A stretch of DNA of 8,898 nt from Alphaproteobacteria bacterium UBA6544 (GCA_002434595.1 DJKK01000333.1:1-8898), one strand, 5' to 3'; shown: positions 1-6,659, numbered from the stretch's first letter. The notes: generated from the sequence alone by a model not told the origin. Numbers and translations are program-made.

Positions 1-286
1 TTGAACGGCCAACCCGACGCTAACCCGCAAATGGCTTCCTTGATAAAGAGCGTAAAGTGCCAGAAACATGTGCACCGCGATTGAGCCGTAGAGTAGGACG
101 ACCCCCGGAGGGCCTTTGCCAGAACGCCGAATGCGCCTTGCGGTAGGCCTCCATTGCCTCGATCGATACCAGACCAAGCGCGTGATTGACGAGATGCGAT
201 GTAATGAAGACCACTATAGCAAGGTCCGTGAAGAATCGAGCGTCGCGATCCGAGAGACGATACGCTTTCTTGCTGGTTTCCGTCAT
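1..286 (-). CDS. Membrane protein N-terminus, partial, with an apparent frameshift
   Basis: This gene lies 26 bases downstream of ubiA on the same strand and runs off the left edge. I chose the ATG at 286-284 because a GGAGGGG stretch lies about 10 bases upstream and the longer upstream ORF would overlap ubiA. The product starts MTETSKKAYRLSDRDARFF, followed by a hydrophobic helix with two histidines (ITSHLVNHALGL) and SIEAMEAYRKAHSAFW. In this frame the downstream sequence becomes polar and stops at 22-20. In the next frame a second hydrophobic helix (GVVLLYGSIAVHMFLALYAL) appears and stays open to base 1. Removing one base from the CCC run (plus-strand GGG at 110-112) joins the halves as FWQRP-PGVVLLYG. 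From memory, the composite resembles the multi-helix membrane domain at the N-terminus of some alphaproteobacterial class III adenylate cyclases, with HxxNHALGLVSxEAM and PGxVLLYG motifs. No cyclase domain is in the window, so that function is unproven. It may be a pseudogene or carry a sequencing error. Confidence 0.6.
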
Positions 287-312
287 GTCTCCATCCCCTC
301 CGTACGGCTTCG

Positions 313-1236
313 CTATCCGGTCTGTCCCAAGACGATCGATATGGTGATTAGGAGCCCCAGCCATTTGTTCGAATCAAACTTGGTCAAGCAATCTCGCGGG
401 TCGTCAATATCGAGCCGCCAGACCTGCCAAATGAAGTGCAGGGCCGCGATTCCGAGACCAACATAGTAAAGGGTATTCAGCTCGGCGCGAAGACCCGCTC
501 CAGCAAACAACGCGAGAGCGGCGACATAAAATCCCGCGAGCCAATACTGCGTCCACGGGCCAAACAACAGCGCGGTGGAGCGGACGCCGACCATAACGTC
601 ATCCTCCTTGTCCTGATGCGCGTAAATCGTGTCATAACCGAGCGTCCAGAAGAAGCCGGCCGCGTATAGGTAATAGACGGGTGCATCCAGCGAATCGGCG
701 ACGGCGGCCCAGCCGACCAGCGCTCCCCAATTAAATGTGAGTCCCAACCAGGCCTGCGGCCAGTATGTGACACGCTTCATCAGCGGATAGAGCAGCACCA
801 GGCCAAGCGACGAAAGAGCGACGACAATCGCGACGCTGTTAAACCGCAGCAAGACGAGCAGACCACAAACCAAGAGCGCGGCCATAAATATGATGGCTGC
901 CCTTACCCCGATGGCACCGCTTGCTATTGGGCGCAACGCCGTCCGGGCGACCTTCTTGTCGTACTCGCGGTCAAGAATGTCATTCCAGACGCAGCCGGCG
1001 CCGCGCATCACGAAAGCCCCGATTGCGAACAACAGGGCAATATGGGTCAGTTGAGCCAAGTCTTCGCCGGCCAAGGCGGCCCCCCACCAGCAGGGAAATA
1101 GCAATAGCCATGTACCTATCGGCCGATCGACTCGCGCCAATGTCAGATACGGTTTGGCGGCAGGGGGCGCGAGACGGAACAGCCAGTACTCGGCGGAGAT
1201 ATCGCTCGCAGCATCGGTTTTCGCGCCCTCGGTCAT
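313..1236 (-). CDS. ubiA: 4-hydroxybenzoate polyprenyltransferase UbiA
   Basis: This inner-membrane enzyme attaches the polyprenyl tail to 4-hydroxybenzoate, the first membrane step of ubiquinone synthesis. At 307 residues it is slightly longer than the usual size of about 290, because of an N-terminal extension before the conserved LTLARVDRPIGTWLLLFPCWWG segment (about 31-52). The first Asp-rich motif, NDILDREYD (85-93), and the second, YDTIYAHQDKEDD (201-213), bind the Mg-diphosphate of the prenyl donor and identify the UbiA family. The pattern RTALRPIASGAI (98-109) is also typical. Between the motifs there are several hydrophobic helices, as expected for a multi-pass protein. The ATG at 1236 has only a weak ribosome-binding site, but no better start is seen. 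The gene is transcribed away from rsmE across a 46-base gap and is followed by the frameshifted membrane-protein gene. Confusion with the related heme O synthase is unlikely, since that protein is encoded separately at the right end. Confidence 0.95.
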   Translation of the reverse strand: MTEGAKTDAASDISAEYWLFRLAPPAAKPYLTLARVDRPIGTWLLLFPCWWGAALAGEDLAQLTHIALLFAIGAFVMRGAGCVWNDILDREYDKKVARTALRPIASGAIGVRAAIIFMAALLVCGLLVLLRFNSVAIVVALSSLGLVLLYPLMKRVTYWPQAWLGLTFNWGALVGWAAVADSLDAPVYYLYAAGFFWTLGYDTIYAHQDKEDDVMVGVRSTALLFGPWTQYWLAGFYVAALALFAGAGLRAELNTLYYVGLGIAALHFIWQVWRLDIDDPRDCLTKFDSNKWLGLLITISIVLGQTG

Positions 1237-1282
1237 GGGCTAATCTTGCAGGATCACGTATCGGCGGACAAGCGACGGAACC
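1237..1282. promoter_or_regulatory. Short divergent intergenic region, ubiA/rsmE
   Basis: These 46 bases separate the divergent starts of ubiA and rsmE, so any promoters for the two genes must lie here or inside the neighbouring coding regions. On the minus strand TTGTCC and, 18 bases on, AAGATT are weak -35/-10 candidates. They would place the transcription start very close to the ubiA ATG. Neither gene has a strong Shine-Dalgarno here. The promoter assignment is inference only. Confidence 0.3.
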
Positions 1283-2056
1283 ATGGCGGCAACAGACAGT
1301 GCAAAGACGCGGCTCTACGTAGACGATGATCTCGGTGACGGCCAAAAGGTCGACCTCAGCGCGTCCCAGGCGCATTACCTGAAACACGTTCTTCGTCTGT
1401 CGGCGAGCGATCGCGTCGTATTGTTCAACGGCCGCGATGGCGAATGGCTCTCACGTATCGACGCCATCGGGCGTGGCTGTGGATCGCTCGAGATAACGTG
1501 TCAGTTGCGCGCACAATCGGAAGAGCCCGATCTTTGGCTGCTTTTCGCGCCCATCAAACGGGCGCGCCTGGATTTCCTGGTCCAGAAGGCTGTCGAGCTT
1601 GGGGTTTCACGCATCATGCCCGTGACGACGGACCGCACAGAAGTGCGACGCCTGAACGTAGAACGGCACCGCACCAATGTCATCGAGGCTACGGAGCAAT
1701 GCGAACGCATGACCCTGCCGAGCTTTGCCGAGCCGCAATCACTGGCAGCAATTCTCGACTCCTTTCCCGAAGATAGAACGCTGGCTGTCTGCGCCGAACG
1801 CGGCGATGCGCCGATGCTCGGCGACGTGTTGCGTGCGCCAGAGGCCGCCATGCAGCGCTGGGCGATCCTATGCGGCCCCGAGGGCGGCTTTACCGAGAGG
1901 GAACTTGACGCGCTAGGGAAACTCCATTTTATAAGTTTGGTGAGTCTCGGACCCCGCATCCTGAGAGCGGAAACTGCCGTGCTTTCGGCGGTGACCTGTT
2001 GGCAGGCTGCACTGGGTGATTGGCGACAGCGTCCGCCAGAACGGGACCTCGCGTAA
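1283..2056 (+). CDS. rsmE: 16S rRNA (uracil1498-N3)-methyltransferase RsmE
   Basis: RsmE methylates N3 of U1498 in the decoding region of 16S rRNA within the assembled 30S subunit, using S-adenosylmethionine. The 257-residue product matches the family in size. It has an N-terminal PUA-like RNA-binding part (RLYVDDDL at 10-17, QAHYLKHVLRLS at 29-40, VVLFNGRDGEW at 45-55). A C-terminal SPOUT methyltransferase domain follows, with QKAVELGVSRIMPV (101-114), EATEQCERMTLP (135-146), the SAM-binding loop CGPEGGFTERE (197-207) and the knot segment LGPRILRAETA (222-232). The last motif is diagnostic. The start at ATG 1283 puts the conserved RLYVD at the expected distance from the N-terminus, though the ribosome-binding site is poor. 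gshA follows after 36 bases, so the two are probably co-transcribed. Confidence 0.95.
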   Translation: MAATDSAKTRLYVDDDLGDGQKVDLSASQAHYLKHVLRLSASDRVVLFNGRDGEWLSRIDAIGRGCGSLEITCQLRAQSEEPDLWLLFAPIKRARLDFLVQKAVELGVSRIMPVTTDRTEVRRLNVERHRTNVIEATEQCERMTLPSFAEPQSLAAILDSFPEDRTLAVCAERGDAPMLGDVLRAPEAAMQRWAILCGPEGGFTERELDALGKLHFISLVSLGPRILRAETAVLSAVTCWQAALGDWRQRPPERDLA

Positions 2057-2092
2057 CTTGGCGGCGCTAAACGATAAGGGAAGACGGAGCCC

Positions 2093-3460
2093 ATGGCCGC
2101 ACCCTCCCAGTCCGACGGTGAACCAATCACCGGCAAAGCGCAGTTGGTCGAGTATCTAGAAGGTGGCTGTAAGCCCGTACACCAGTGGCGTATCGGAACG
2201 GAACACGAGAAGTTTGCGTTCAGTCTCTCAGACCTCACGCGTCTCCCGTATGACGGTACGCCCGGCATTGGCGTTTTGCTGGACGGGCTGACGCGATTTG
2301 GCTGGGAGCCCGTGTTCGAGGGCGAGAACGTTATCGCGCTCCGAAAACCTGATGGTGCCTCGGTTTCACTTGAGCCCGGTGGTCAGTTCGAGCTGTCCGG
2401 CGCCATGCTGGAGACGATCCATCAGACCTGCGCTGAGGTTCACACACATCTCGACGAGGTGAAGGCAGTCTGCGAAGAAATCGGTGCGGGCGTTCTCGGC
2501 CTAGGTTTCGATCCGAAGTCTCGCCGCGAGGATGTCGGCTGGATGCCGAAAGGCCGTTACAAGATCATGCGTGAGTACATGCCGAAGAAAGGCGGCCACG
2601 GCCTCGATATGATGTTGAGGAGCTGCACCGTGCAGGTCAATCTCGACTTTGATTCGGAAGCGGACATGATCAAGAAAATGCGTGTGACTCTCGCGCTGCA
2701 GCCGATCGCCACGGCGCTGTTCGCGAATTCTCCGTTCGTCGAAGGCAAGCCTTGCGGCTATCAAAGTTTCCGCAGTTTCATCTGGACTGATACCGACCCT
2801 GACCGTTGCGGTATGCTGCCCTTCGTGTTCGACGAAGGCTTCGGCTTTGAGGCCTATGCGGACTACGTACTCGATGTGCCTATGTATTTCGTCTATCGCA
2901 ATGGCGAGTACATTGATGTCAGCGGCGAATCGTTCCGCGACTTTATGGCTGGCAACTTGGAACAGGTGAAGGGTATTACCCCGATGATGGGCGACTGGGT
3001 CGATCATTTGACCACACCTTTCCCCGAAGTCCGCATGAAGCGGTTTATAGAGATGCGGGGCGCAGACGGCGGTCCATGGCGCAGTTTGTGTGCACTGCCA
3101 GCGTTCTGGGTCGGTCTGCTCTACGATCAAAGCTCACTCGATGCGGCATGGGACCTGTGTAAAGACTGGACCAACGGGGAGCGCGAGTACCTTCGAGCAG
3201 AAACAGCCAAGACGGCGCTCGACACACCTTTCCGCAATGGCACCGTGCTCGATATCGCGCGTCAGGCGGTCGACATCGCTGAACTAGGCCTGAAGAATCG
3301 CGGCCGGGAGAATGGTATTGGCGAAGACGAAAGGATATTCCTTGCGGAATTGCAGGATATAGCGAAAAGCGGCATGACACGTGCGACGCGGCTGCTCAAA
3401 GCCTACGAGAATGCGTGGGACGGAAATATAGACGACGTCTACGCCGAGATGTCATACTAA
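2093..3460 (+). CDS. gshA: Glutamate-cysteine ligase, plant/alphaproteobacterial type
   Basis: This enzyme catalyses ATP-dependent joining of L-glutamate gamma-carboxyl to L-cysteine, the rate-limiting first step of glutathione synthesis in the cytoplasm. The 455-residue product shows the family hallmarks: RIGTEHEKFAF (33-43, catalytic Glu/metal region), SLEPGGQFELSGA (92-104), GWMPKGRYKIMREYMP (149-164), LRSCTVQVNLDF (175-186), ANSPFVEGKPCGYQSFRS (211-228) and PEVRMKRFIEMRGAD (311-325). These place it in the group shared by alphaproteobacteria and plant GSH1, not in the E. coli GshA family. The start is supported by GGAG five bases before the ATG. Several cysteines are present (26, 113, 127, 178, 221, 239, 333, 356). 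Whether any form the redox-switch disulfides known in plant enzymes cannot be judged without alignment. The gene converges on the lipoprotein gene, with 12 bases between stop codons. Confidence 0.95.
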   Translation: MAAPSQSDGEPITGKAQLVEYLEGGCKPVHQWRIGTEHEKFAFSLSDLTRLPYDGTPGIGVLLDGLTRFGWEPVFEGENVIALRKPDGASVSLEPGGQFELSGAMLETIHQTCAEVHTHLDEVKAVCEEIGAGVLGLGFDPKSRREDVGWMPKGRYKIMREYMPKKGGHGLDMMLRSCTVQVNLDFDSEADMIKKMRVTLALQPIATALFANSPFVEGKPCGYQSFRSFIWTDTDPDRCGMLPFVFDEGFGFEAYADYVLDVPMYFVYRNGEYIDVSGESFRDFMAGNLEQVKGITPMMGDWVDHLTTPFPEVRMKRFIEMRGADGGPWRSLCALPAFWVGLLYDQSSLDAAWDLCKDWTNGEREYLRAETAKTALDTPFRNGTVLDIARQAVDIAELGLKNRGRENGIGEDERIFLAELQDIAKSGMTRATRLLKAYENAWDGNIDDVYAEMSY

Positions 3461-3472
3461 TCTCGTCGGGAA

Positions 3473-3904
3473 TTACCGCACCTCTATCTTCTCACCCTCG
3501 ACCGTTAGGGTCTTATCCACACGCACGTCGTTTCCGGCGTCATCCTTGCCCCAATATTTGATCGTAATCGTGTCTTGCGCCAATCGGGTGGCCACGTGAT
3601 GGTTCGGCTGTACGAGGTCCTTACCACCGTCGATGCGGTAATTGACACGCGCGCTGAGGCAGGCTTTGCCGTTTTCGACACACACCTTACCGGCTTGCAG
3701 CGTAACACCTGTGCCAATCGATTCAGTGTATTTTCGTTTATGAAAATAAGTATGCCGGCCGTCCACCACTTCATAGCGTAGTTCCGCCAACGCAAGCACC
3801 AGTTGTGCCGGCCCAGAGCCGATCTGCTTCGCCGGCTCTTCTTCGTTGCAGGACGCCAGAACGATCGATAGGCCGATCGCTATAAAAAGTTTCGTGTGTC
3901 CCAC
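3473..3904 (-). CDS. Putative lipoprotein of unknown function
   Basis: I do not recognise a family for this 143-residue product. It starts with a basic residue and a hydrophobic stretch (KLFIAIGLSIVL, 5-16) ending in the lipobox LASC at 16-19. A lipid-modified Cys19 and membrane-anchored export to the periplasm are therefore likely. The mature part is mixed polar and charged, probably beta-rich, with a Cys pair VCVENGKAC (74-82; Cys75 and Cys82) that could form a disulfide. Other recognisable stretches are YFHKRKY (53-59) and DTITIKYWGKDDAGNDV (111-127). The start is GTG at 3904-3902, supported by GAGG five bases upstream (3913-3910). The gene begins 25 bases after the tldD stop on the same strand, so co-transcription with tldD is likely. 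Its regular codon use and signal peptide argue for a real gene. Confidence 0.8.
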   Translation of the reverse strand: MGHTKLFIAIGLSIVLASCNEEEPAKQIGSGPAQLVLALAELRYEVVDGRHTYFHKRKYTESIGTGVTLQAGKVCVENGKACLSARVNYRIDGGKDLVQPNHHVATRLAQDTITIKYWGKDDAGNDVRVDKTLTVEGEKIEVR

Positions 3905-3929
3905 GTCATCCTCGAACAGGCGCAGCCGC

Positions 3930-5363
3930 TTAGGCGGCCGTCCCTCCGACGGTTAGACCATCGAGCCGCATCGTCGGTTGTCCAACACCGACGGGTACAC
4001 CTTGTCCGTCCTTCCCACACGTTCCAACGCCCGGGTCCAACTCCATATCGTTACCTATCATGGAAACTTTCGTCAGCGCGTCCGGACCGTTTCCGATCAA
4101 CGTTGCGCCCTTGACCGGTGCGCCCTGCTTGCCGCCTTCGATCATGTAGGCTTCCGTGCAGGTGAAAACGAACTTACCACTGGTAATGTCAACTTGCCCG
4201 CCGCCGAAATTGACGGCGTAGAGGCCATTCTCCACTGAAGCGAGAATTTCCTCCGGATCCTTGTCCCCTGAAAGCATATAGGTGTTCGTCATACGCGGCA
4301 TCGGCGCATGAGCATAGGACTGCCGGCGGCCATTACCGGTTTCCGCCATACCCATCAGGCGGGCATTCATACGATCTTGCATGTAACCGACGAGAATTCC
4401 GTCTTCGATCAAAGTCGTACTGCGGGTCGGCGTCCCCTCGTCATCGATCGACAGCGACCCACGGCGATCGGCGATCGTTCCGTCGTCGACGACGGTCACA
4501 CCGGGCGCTGCGACACGTTCGCCCATAAGCCCGGCGAAGGCCGAAGTCTTCTTTCGATTGAAATCACCTTCTAGACCGTGGCCGATCGCTTCGTGTAATA
4601 GAATACCGGGCCAGCCGGAACCCAAAACGACGGTCATCTCGCCCGCCGGCGCAGACACGGACTCCAAGTTGGTTATTGCCTGCCGCAACGCCTCGTCGGC
4701 GTAACCACGCCAGGTTCCCGGGTCAAAATGCATGTCATAGCCAGTGCGACCCCCGGCGCCGAAACTGCCGGTCTCCATACGTTCGCCGTCTTGCGCCACG
4801 ACAGACACATTGAGCCGAACCAAGGGACGTATATCTGCCGCACGATACCCATCGGGCCGAATTATCTGAATGGCCTGCCATTCTCCGGAAATGCTAGCCA
4901 TCACCTGTGCAACCCGCGGGTCCTTCTCGCGCAAATAGCGGTCAATTTCGGACAGCAACGCAACTTTATCTTCGAATGCGACCTCTCCAAGCGGGTTTCT
5001 TTCGGTATAAAGTCCGGTATTTGTCTGCAGTGGCGCGTCGGCATAGGTGCCACCATGTCCCGCACGCACGGCCTTCACCGTCTGCGCTGCGCGTTGCACG
5101 GCAACCTCTGAAACCTCAGAGGAATGCGCATAGCCAGCGGCATCCCCAGATACCGCCCGCAAGCCAAACCCCTGCGTGGTGTCAAAGCTCGCGCTCCGGA
5201 CCCGACCGTCATCGTAGGAAACGCTCTCCGATTGGCAGTACTCAAGAAAAAGTTCTCCGTCGTCCGCTCCAGAAAGCGCGTCGCCCGCTATGGATTCGAT
5301 CCGGTCACGATCGAGGCCGCCCCGATTAAAAAAAAGGTCGTCGGTTTGCGTCAGGTCGGTCAT
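3930..5363 (-). CDS. tldD: Metalloprotease TldD
   Basis: TldD is the catalytic subunit of the TldD/TldE(PmbA) zinc protease, which degrades unfolded peptides and, in E. coli, matures microcin B17 and cleaves the antitoxin CcdA. The zinc site is visible as GILLHEAIGHGLEGDF (HExxxH histidines at 257 and 262 from the chosen start), with the C-terminal cysteine ligand in GTCGKDGQ (Cys449). Other family signatures are VVLGSGWPGILLHEA, SIDDEGTPTRST and the C-terminal PTMRLDGLTVGG. The length of about 477 residues is normal. An in-frame GTG at 5369 would add two residues. I prefer the ATG at 5363 because GGAT lies eight bases upstream of it, and a stop codon immediately before the GTG excludes longer forms. 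No pmbA partner is in the window, as is common since the two are usually unlinked. The gene is divergent from coxB. Confidence 0.95.
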   Translation of the reverse strand: MTDLTQTDDLFFNRGGLDRDRIESIAGDALSGADDGELFLEYCQSESVSYDDGRVRSASFDTTQGFGLRAVSGDAAGYAHSSEVSEVAVQRAAQTVKAVRAGHGGTYADAPLQTNTGLYTERNPLGEVAFEDKVALLSEIDRYLREKDPRVAQVMASISGEWQAIQIIRPDGYRAADIRPLVRLNVSVVAQDGERMETGSFGAGGRTGYDMHFDPGTWRGYADEALRQAITNLESVSAPAGEMTVVLGSGWPGILLHEAIGHGLEGDFNRKKTSAFAGLMGERVAAPGVTVVDDGTIADRRGSLSIDDEGTPTRSTTLIEDGILVGYMQDRMNARLMGMAETGNGRRQSYAHAPMPRMTNTYMLSGDKDPEEILASVENGLYAVNFGGGQVDITSGKFVFTCTEAYMIEGGKQGAPVKGATLIGNGPDALTKVSMIGNDMELDPGVGTCGKDGQGVPVGVGQPTMRLDGLTVGGTAA

Positions 5364-5423
5364 TCGCACTCATCCACATGGTTTCGGCCAAAAGGCTCCG
5401 GGTGCGCTGAATAGAGAAGAGAA

Positions 5424-5444
5424 CTGACGCGGGTCAGTCGCGTC
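5424..5444. repeat. Overlapping inverted repeats upstream of tldD
   Basis: Two inverted repeats overlap here: CTGAC-GCGG-GTCAG at 5424-5437 and GACGCG, seven bases, CGCGTC at 5426-5444. The site is 61-81 bases upstream of the tldD start, a plausible position for an operator or leader hairpin. No known binding protein is assigned. Confidence 0.4.
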
Positions 5445-5585
5445 CCGGCGTTCAATCAAAGCCCCGATATCATTGCCGGAAGCTTATAAAATTTTCGGGT
5501 TCACGGCACGCACAATTATTAACGTTTCTGTCAGCTGTCCGAATTCCTGCCAATACGCCTAAGGCATGGCAATTCCATCGATTTT

Positions 5586-5600
5586 GCGACATAGTGTCGC
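5586..5600 (+). promoter_or_regulatory. Candidate RegA/RegR/PrrA redox-regulator site
   Basis: The 15 bases GCGACATAGTGTCGC form an inverted repeat GCGACA-TAG-TGTCGC. They match the RegR-type consensus GNGRCRTTNNGNCGC, as I remember it for Bradyrhizobium, at 10 of 11 defined positions; the exception is A in place of the second T. RegA/PrrA-family response regulators are known to control aa3 oxidase genes in alphaproteobacteria, and this site lies about 200 bases upstream of coxB. The match is seen in the sequence; binding and its direction are inference. Confidence 0.5.
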
Positions 5601-5619
5601 GAGGTATGCCATCGGACAT

Positions 5620-5643
5620 CGCGGCCATATATATATGGCCGCG
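5620..5643. repeat. Perfect 24-base palindrome with AT core
   Basis: The arms CGCGGCC and GGCCGCG flank ten alternating bases ATATATATAT, giving complete dyad symmetry over 24 bases (centre at 5631.5). A run of this length is unlikely by chance in a 440-base gap. It could be an operator for a dimeric regulator, or a cruciform- or DNA-melting-prone element. No U tract follows it, so it does not look like an intrinsic terminator. Confidence 0.75.
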
Positions 5644-5788
5644 CGATAGGTTGTCGCGGAACATTGCTTCGGCTGTTCTAGGCCGTAAGTTAAACGTGTC
5701 TAAGATAGGTTTTGACCGACTGCCAGCCCTCGTTCGTGGGTAGAATGGGCTACAGCCCTACCGCGATAACGGGATGGCGGGTGGATGT

Positions 5789-5793
5789 GGGAG
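5789..5793 (+). promoter_or_regulatory. Ribosome-binding site deciding the coxB start
   Basis: GGGAG lies eight bases before GTG 5802. It favours that codon over the in-frame TTG at 5712 and ATG at 5745, which would put about 20-30 polar residues in front of a normal signal peptide. Confidence 0.7.
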
Positions 5794-5801
5794 AATACAG
5801 G

Positions 5802-6659
5802 GTGAACAGGCTTTTCGTTACCTTAACCGTCCTGATGTCAACGGCCTTCGCCGGATCGGCTTCGGCAGCCGGGCCAGAGGCATGGCAATTGGGACTGCAG
5901 CCACCGGCAACCCCGACGGCCGTGATGATCAATGACTTTCACAATGTACTCCTTTGGATTATCACGCTGATCACGATCTTCGTGCTCGGCCTGCTGATTT
6001 ATGTCTCTGTCCGTTTTCGGGAGAGCAGGAACCCCACTCCTTCGAAGACCACTCATAATACGACAGTCGAAATCTTGTGGACGGTTATCCCAATTTTTAT
6101 TTTAGTTGGCATCGCCATCCCGTCGATGAAATTGTTGTACTTCGCCGACAAGGTTGAAGACGCCGACATGACGCTCAAAGTTGTTGGCCATCAATGGTAC
6201 TGGGAATACCAATACCCAGATCACGGCAATTTCACTTTTGATGCCAATATGATCCAGGAAGACGAGCTGAAGAAAGGTCAAAAGCGGCTAATGGACACGG
6301 ATAATCCCGTCGTTCTTCCGGTCGGGAAGAAGATCCGCCTTCTATTCGCCTCCGTGGATGTGATTCACAATTGGTCGATGTCATCGTTCGGCGTGAAAGT
6401 CGATACTACACCCGGACGTCTTAACGAGACTTGGGTCCAGATTGACAGGGCCGGGACATATTATGGGTTCTGTTCCGAACTTTGTGGCGTCAATCACGCC
6501 TTTATGCCGATCATGGTGAAAGCCGTGCCGCCAGCGGAGTTTGACGCTTGGGTCACGAAAGCACAGAAAGAATTCGCGCGGGTCGATGAACCCGAAGCGC
6601 CTGCCGGGCAGCCGGCAGCGGTGACTGTAAAGGTCGCCGCGCGCAACTTGTCCAAGTAA
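5802..6659 (+). CDS. coxB: Cytochrome c oxidase subunit II (CuA)
   Basis: Subunit II accepts electrons from cytochrome c through its binuclear CuA centre and passes them to heme a in subunit I. From the GTG start the product is 285 residues. It begins with a signal peptide (NRLFVTLTVLMSTAFAG, likely cleaved after the ASA/SAA region near 20-23). A two-helix membrane hairpin follows (about 46-70 and 91-114). A periplasmic cupredoxin domain completes it, with GHQWYWEYQYPD (129-140). The CuA ligands are all present: His189, then Cys224, Glu226, Cys228, His232 and Met235 in the run CSELCGVNHAFM. The CuA site argues against a quinol oxidase subunit. No C-terminal cytochrome c domain is fused; the tail after about 258 is a short Pro/Ala-rich extension. 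coxA follows after 18 bases, so this is the first gene of the oxidase operon. Confidence 0.95.
   Translation: MNRLFVTLTVLMSTAFAGSASAAGPEAWQLGLQPPATPTAVMINDFHNVLLWIITLITIFVLGLLIYVSVRFRESRNPTPSKTTHNTTVEILWTVIPIFILVGIAIPSMKLLYFADKVEDADMTLKVVGHQWYWEYQYPDHGNFTFDANMIQEDELKKGQKRLMDTDNPVVLPVGKKIRLLFASVDVIHNWSMSSFGVKVDTTPGRLNETWVQIDRAGTYYGFCSELCGVNHAFMPIMVKAVPPAEFDAWVTKAQKEFARVDEPEAPAGQPAAVTVKVAARNLSK

Larger units (their letters stand above)
5364..5801. other. Divergent intergenic region tldD/coxB
   Basis: This is the only long stretch without a convincing gene. Short ORFs inside it (for example 5470-5664 on the minus strand) look random and have no recognisable protein. From left to right it holds overlapping inverted repeats near tldD (5424-5444), an imperfect hairpin (5541-5575), a RegR-like site (5586-5600), a 24-base perfect palindrome (5620-5643) with a degenerate second RegR-like site at its edge (5643-5657), and the coxB leader. 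No confident -35/-10 pair was found for either gene; TTGTCG at 5651 followed 18 bases later by GTTCTA is a weak coxB candidate. AT-rich DNA near 5486-5520 may belong to the tldD promoter. Confidence 0.7.

Noticed and set aside
287..364. Longer N-terminus of the left membrane protein from position 364
   Set aside because: It would overlap the end of ubiA, has no ribosome-binding support, and lies before the well-placed ATG at 286.
1501..2268. A 255-codon open frame antisense to rsmE and the start of gshA
   Set aside because: Composition is Ser/Arg-rich with no recognisable motif, and it lies opposite two well-supported genes; this is a typical GC-rich shadow frame.
2501..3130. A 209-codon open frame antisense to gshA
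   Set aside because: His/Arg-rich shadow of conserved gshA codons, with no ribosome-binding site or domain evidence.
5541..5575. Imperfect hairpin GAATT/AATTC plus GCCA/TGGC with a bulge
   Set aside because: Arms are short and interrupted, and no U tract follows; not strong enough to call a terminator or operator.
5470..5664. A 64-codon minus-strand frame in the tldD/coxB gap
   Set aside because: It runs through the palindrome and the RegR-like site, with no hydrophobic, motif or start-site support.
5690..5704. CtrA-like TTAA-N7-TAAG near coxB
   Set aside because: Two mismatches in eight defined bases of an AT-rich motif is not better than chance.
5712..5801. An extended coxB N-terminus from TTG 5712 or ATG 5745
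   Set aside because: It would put polar residues before a normal signal peptide, and only GTG 5802 has a good ribosome-binding site.
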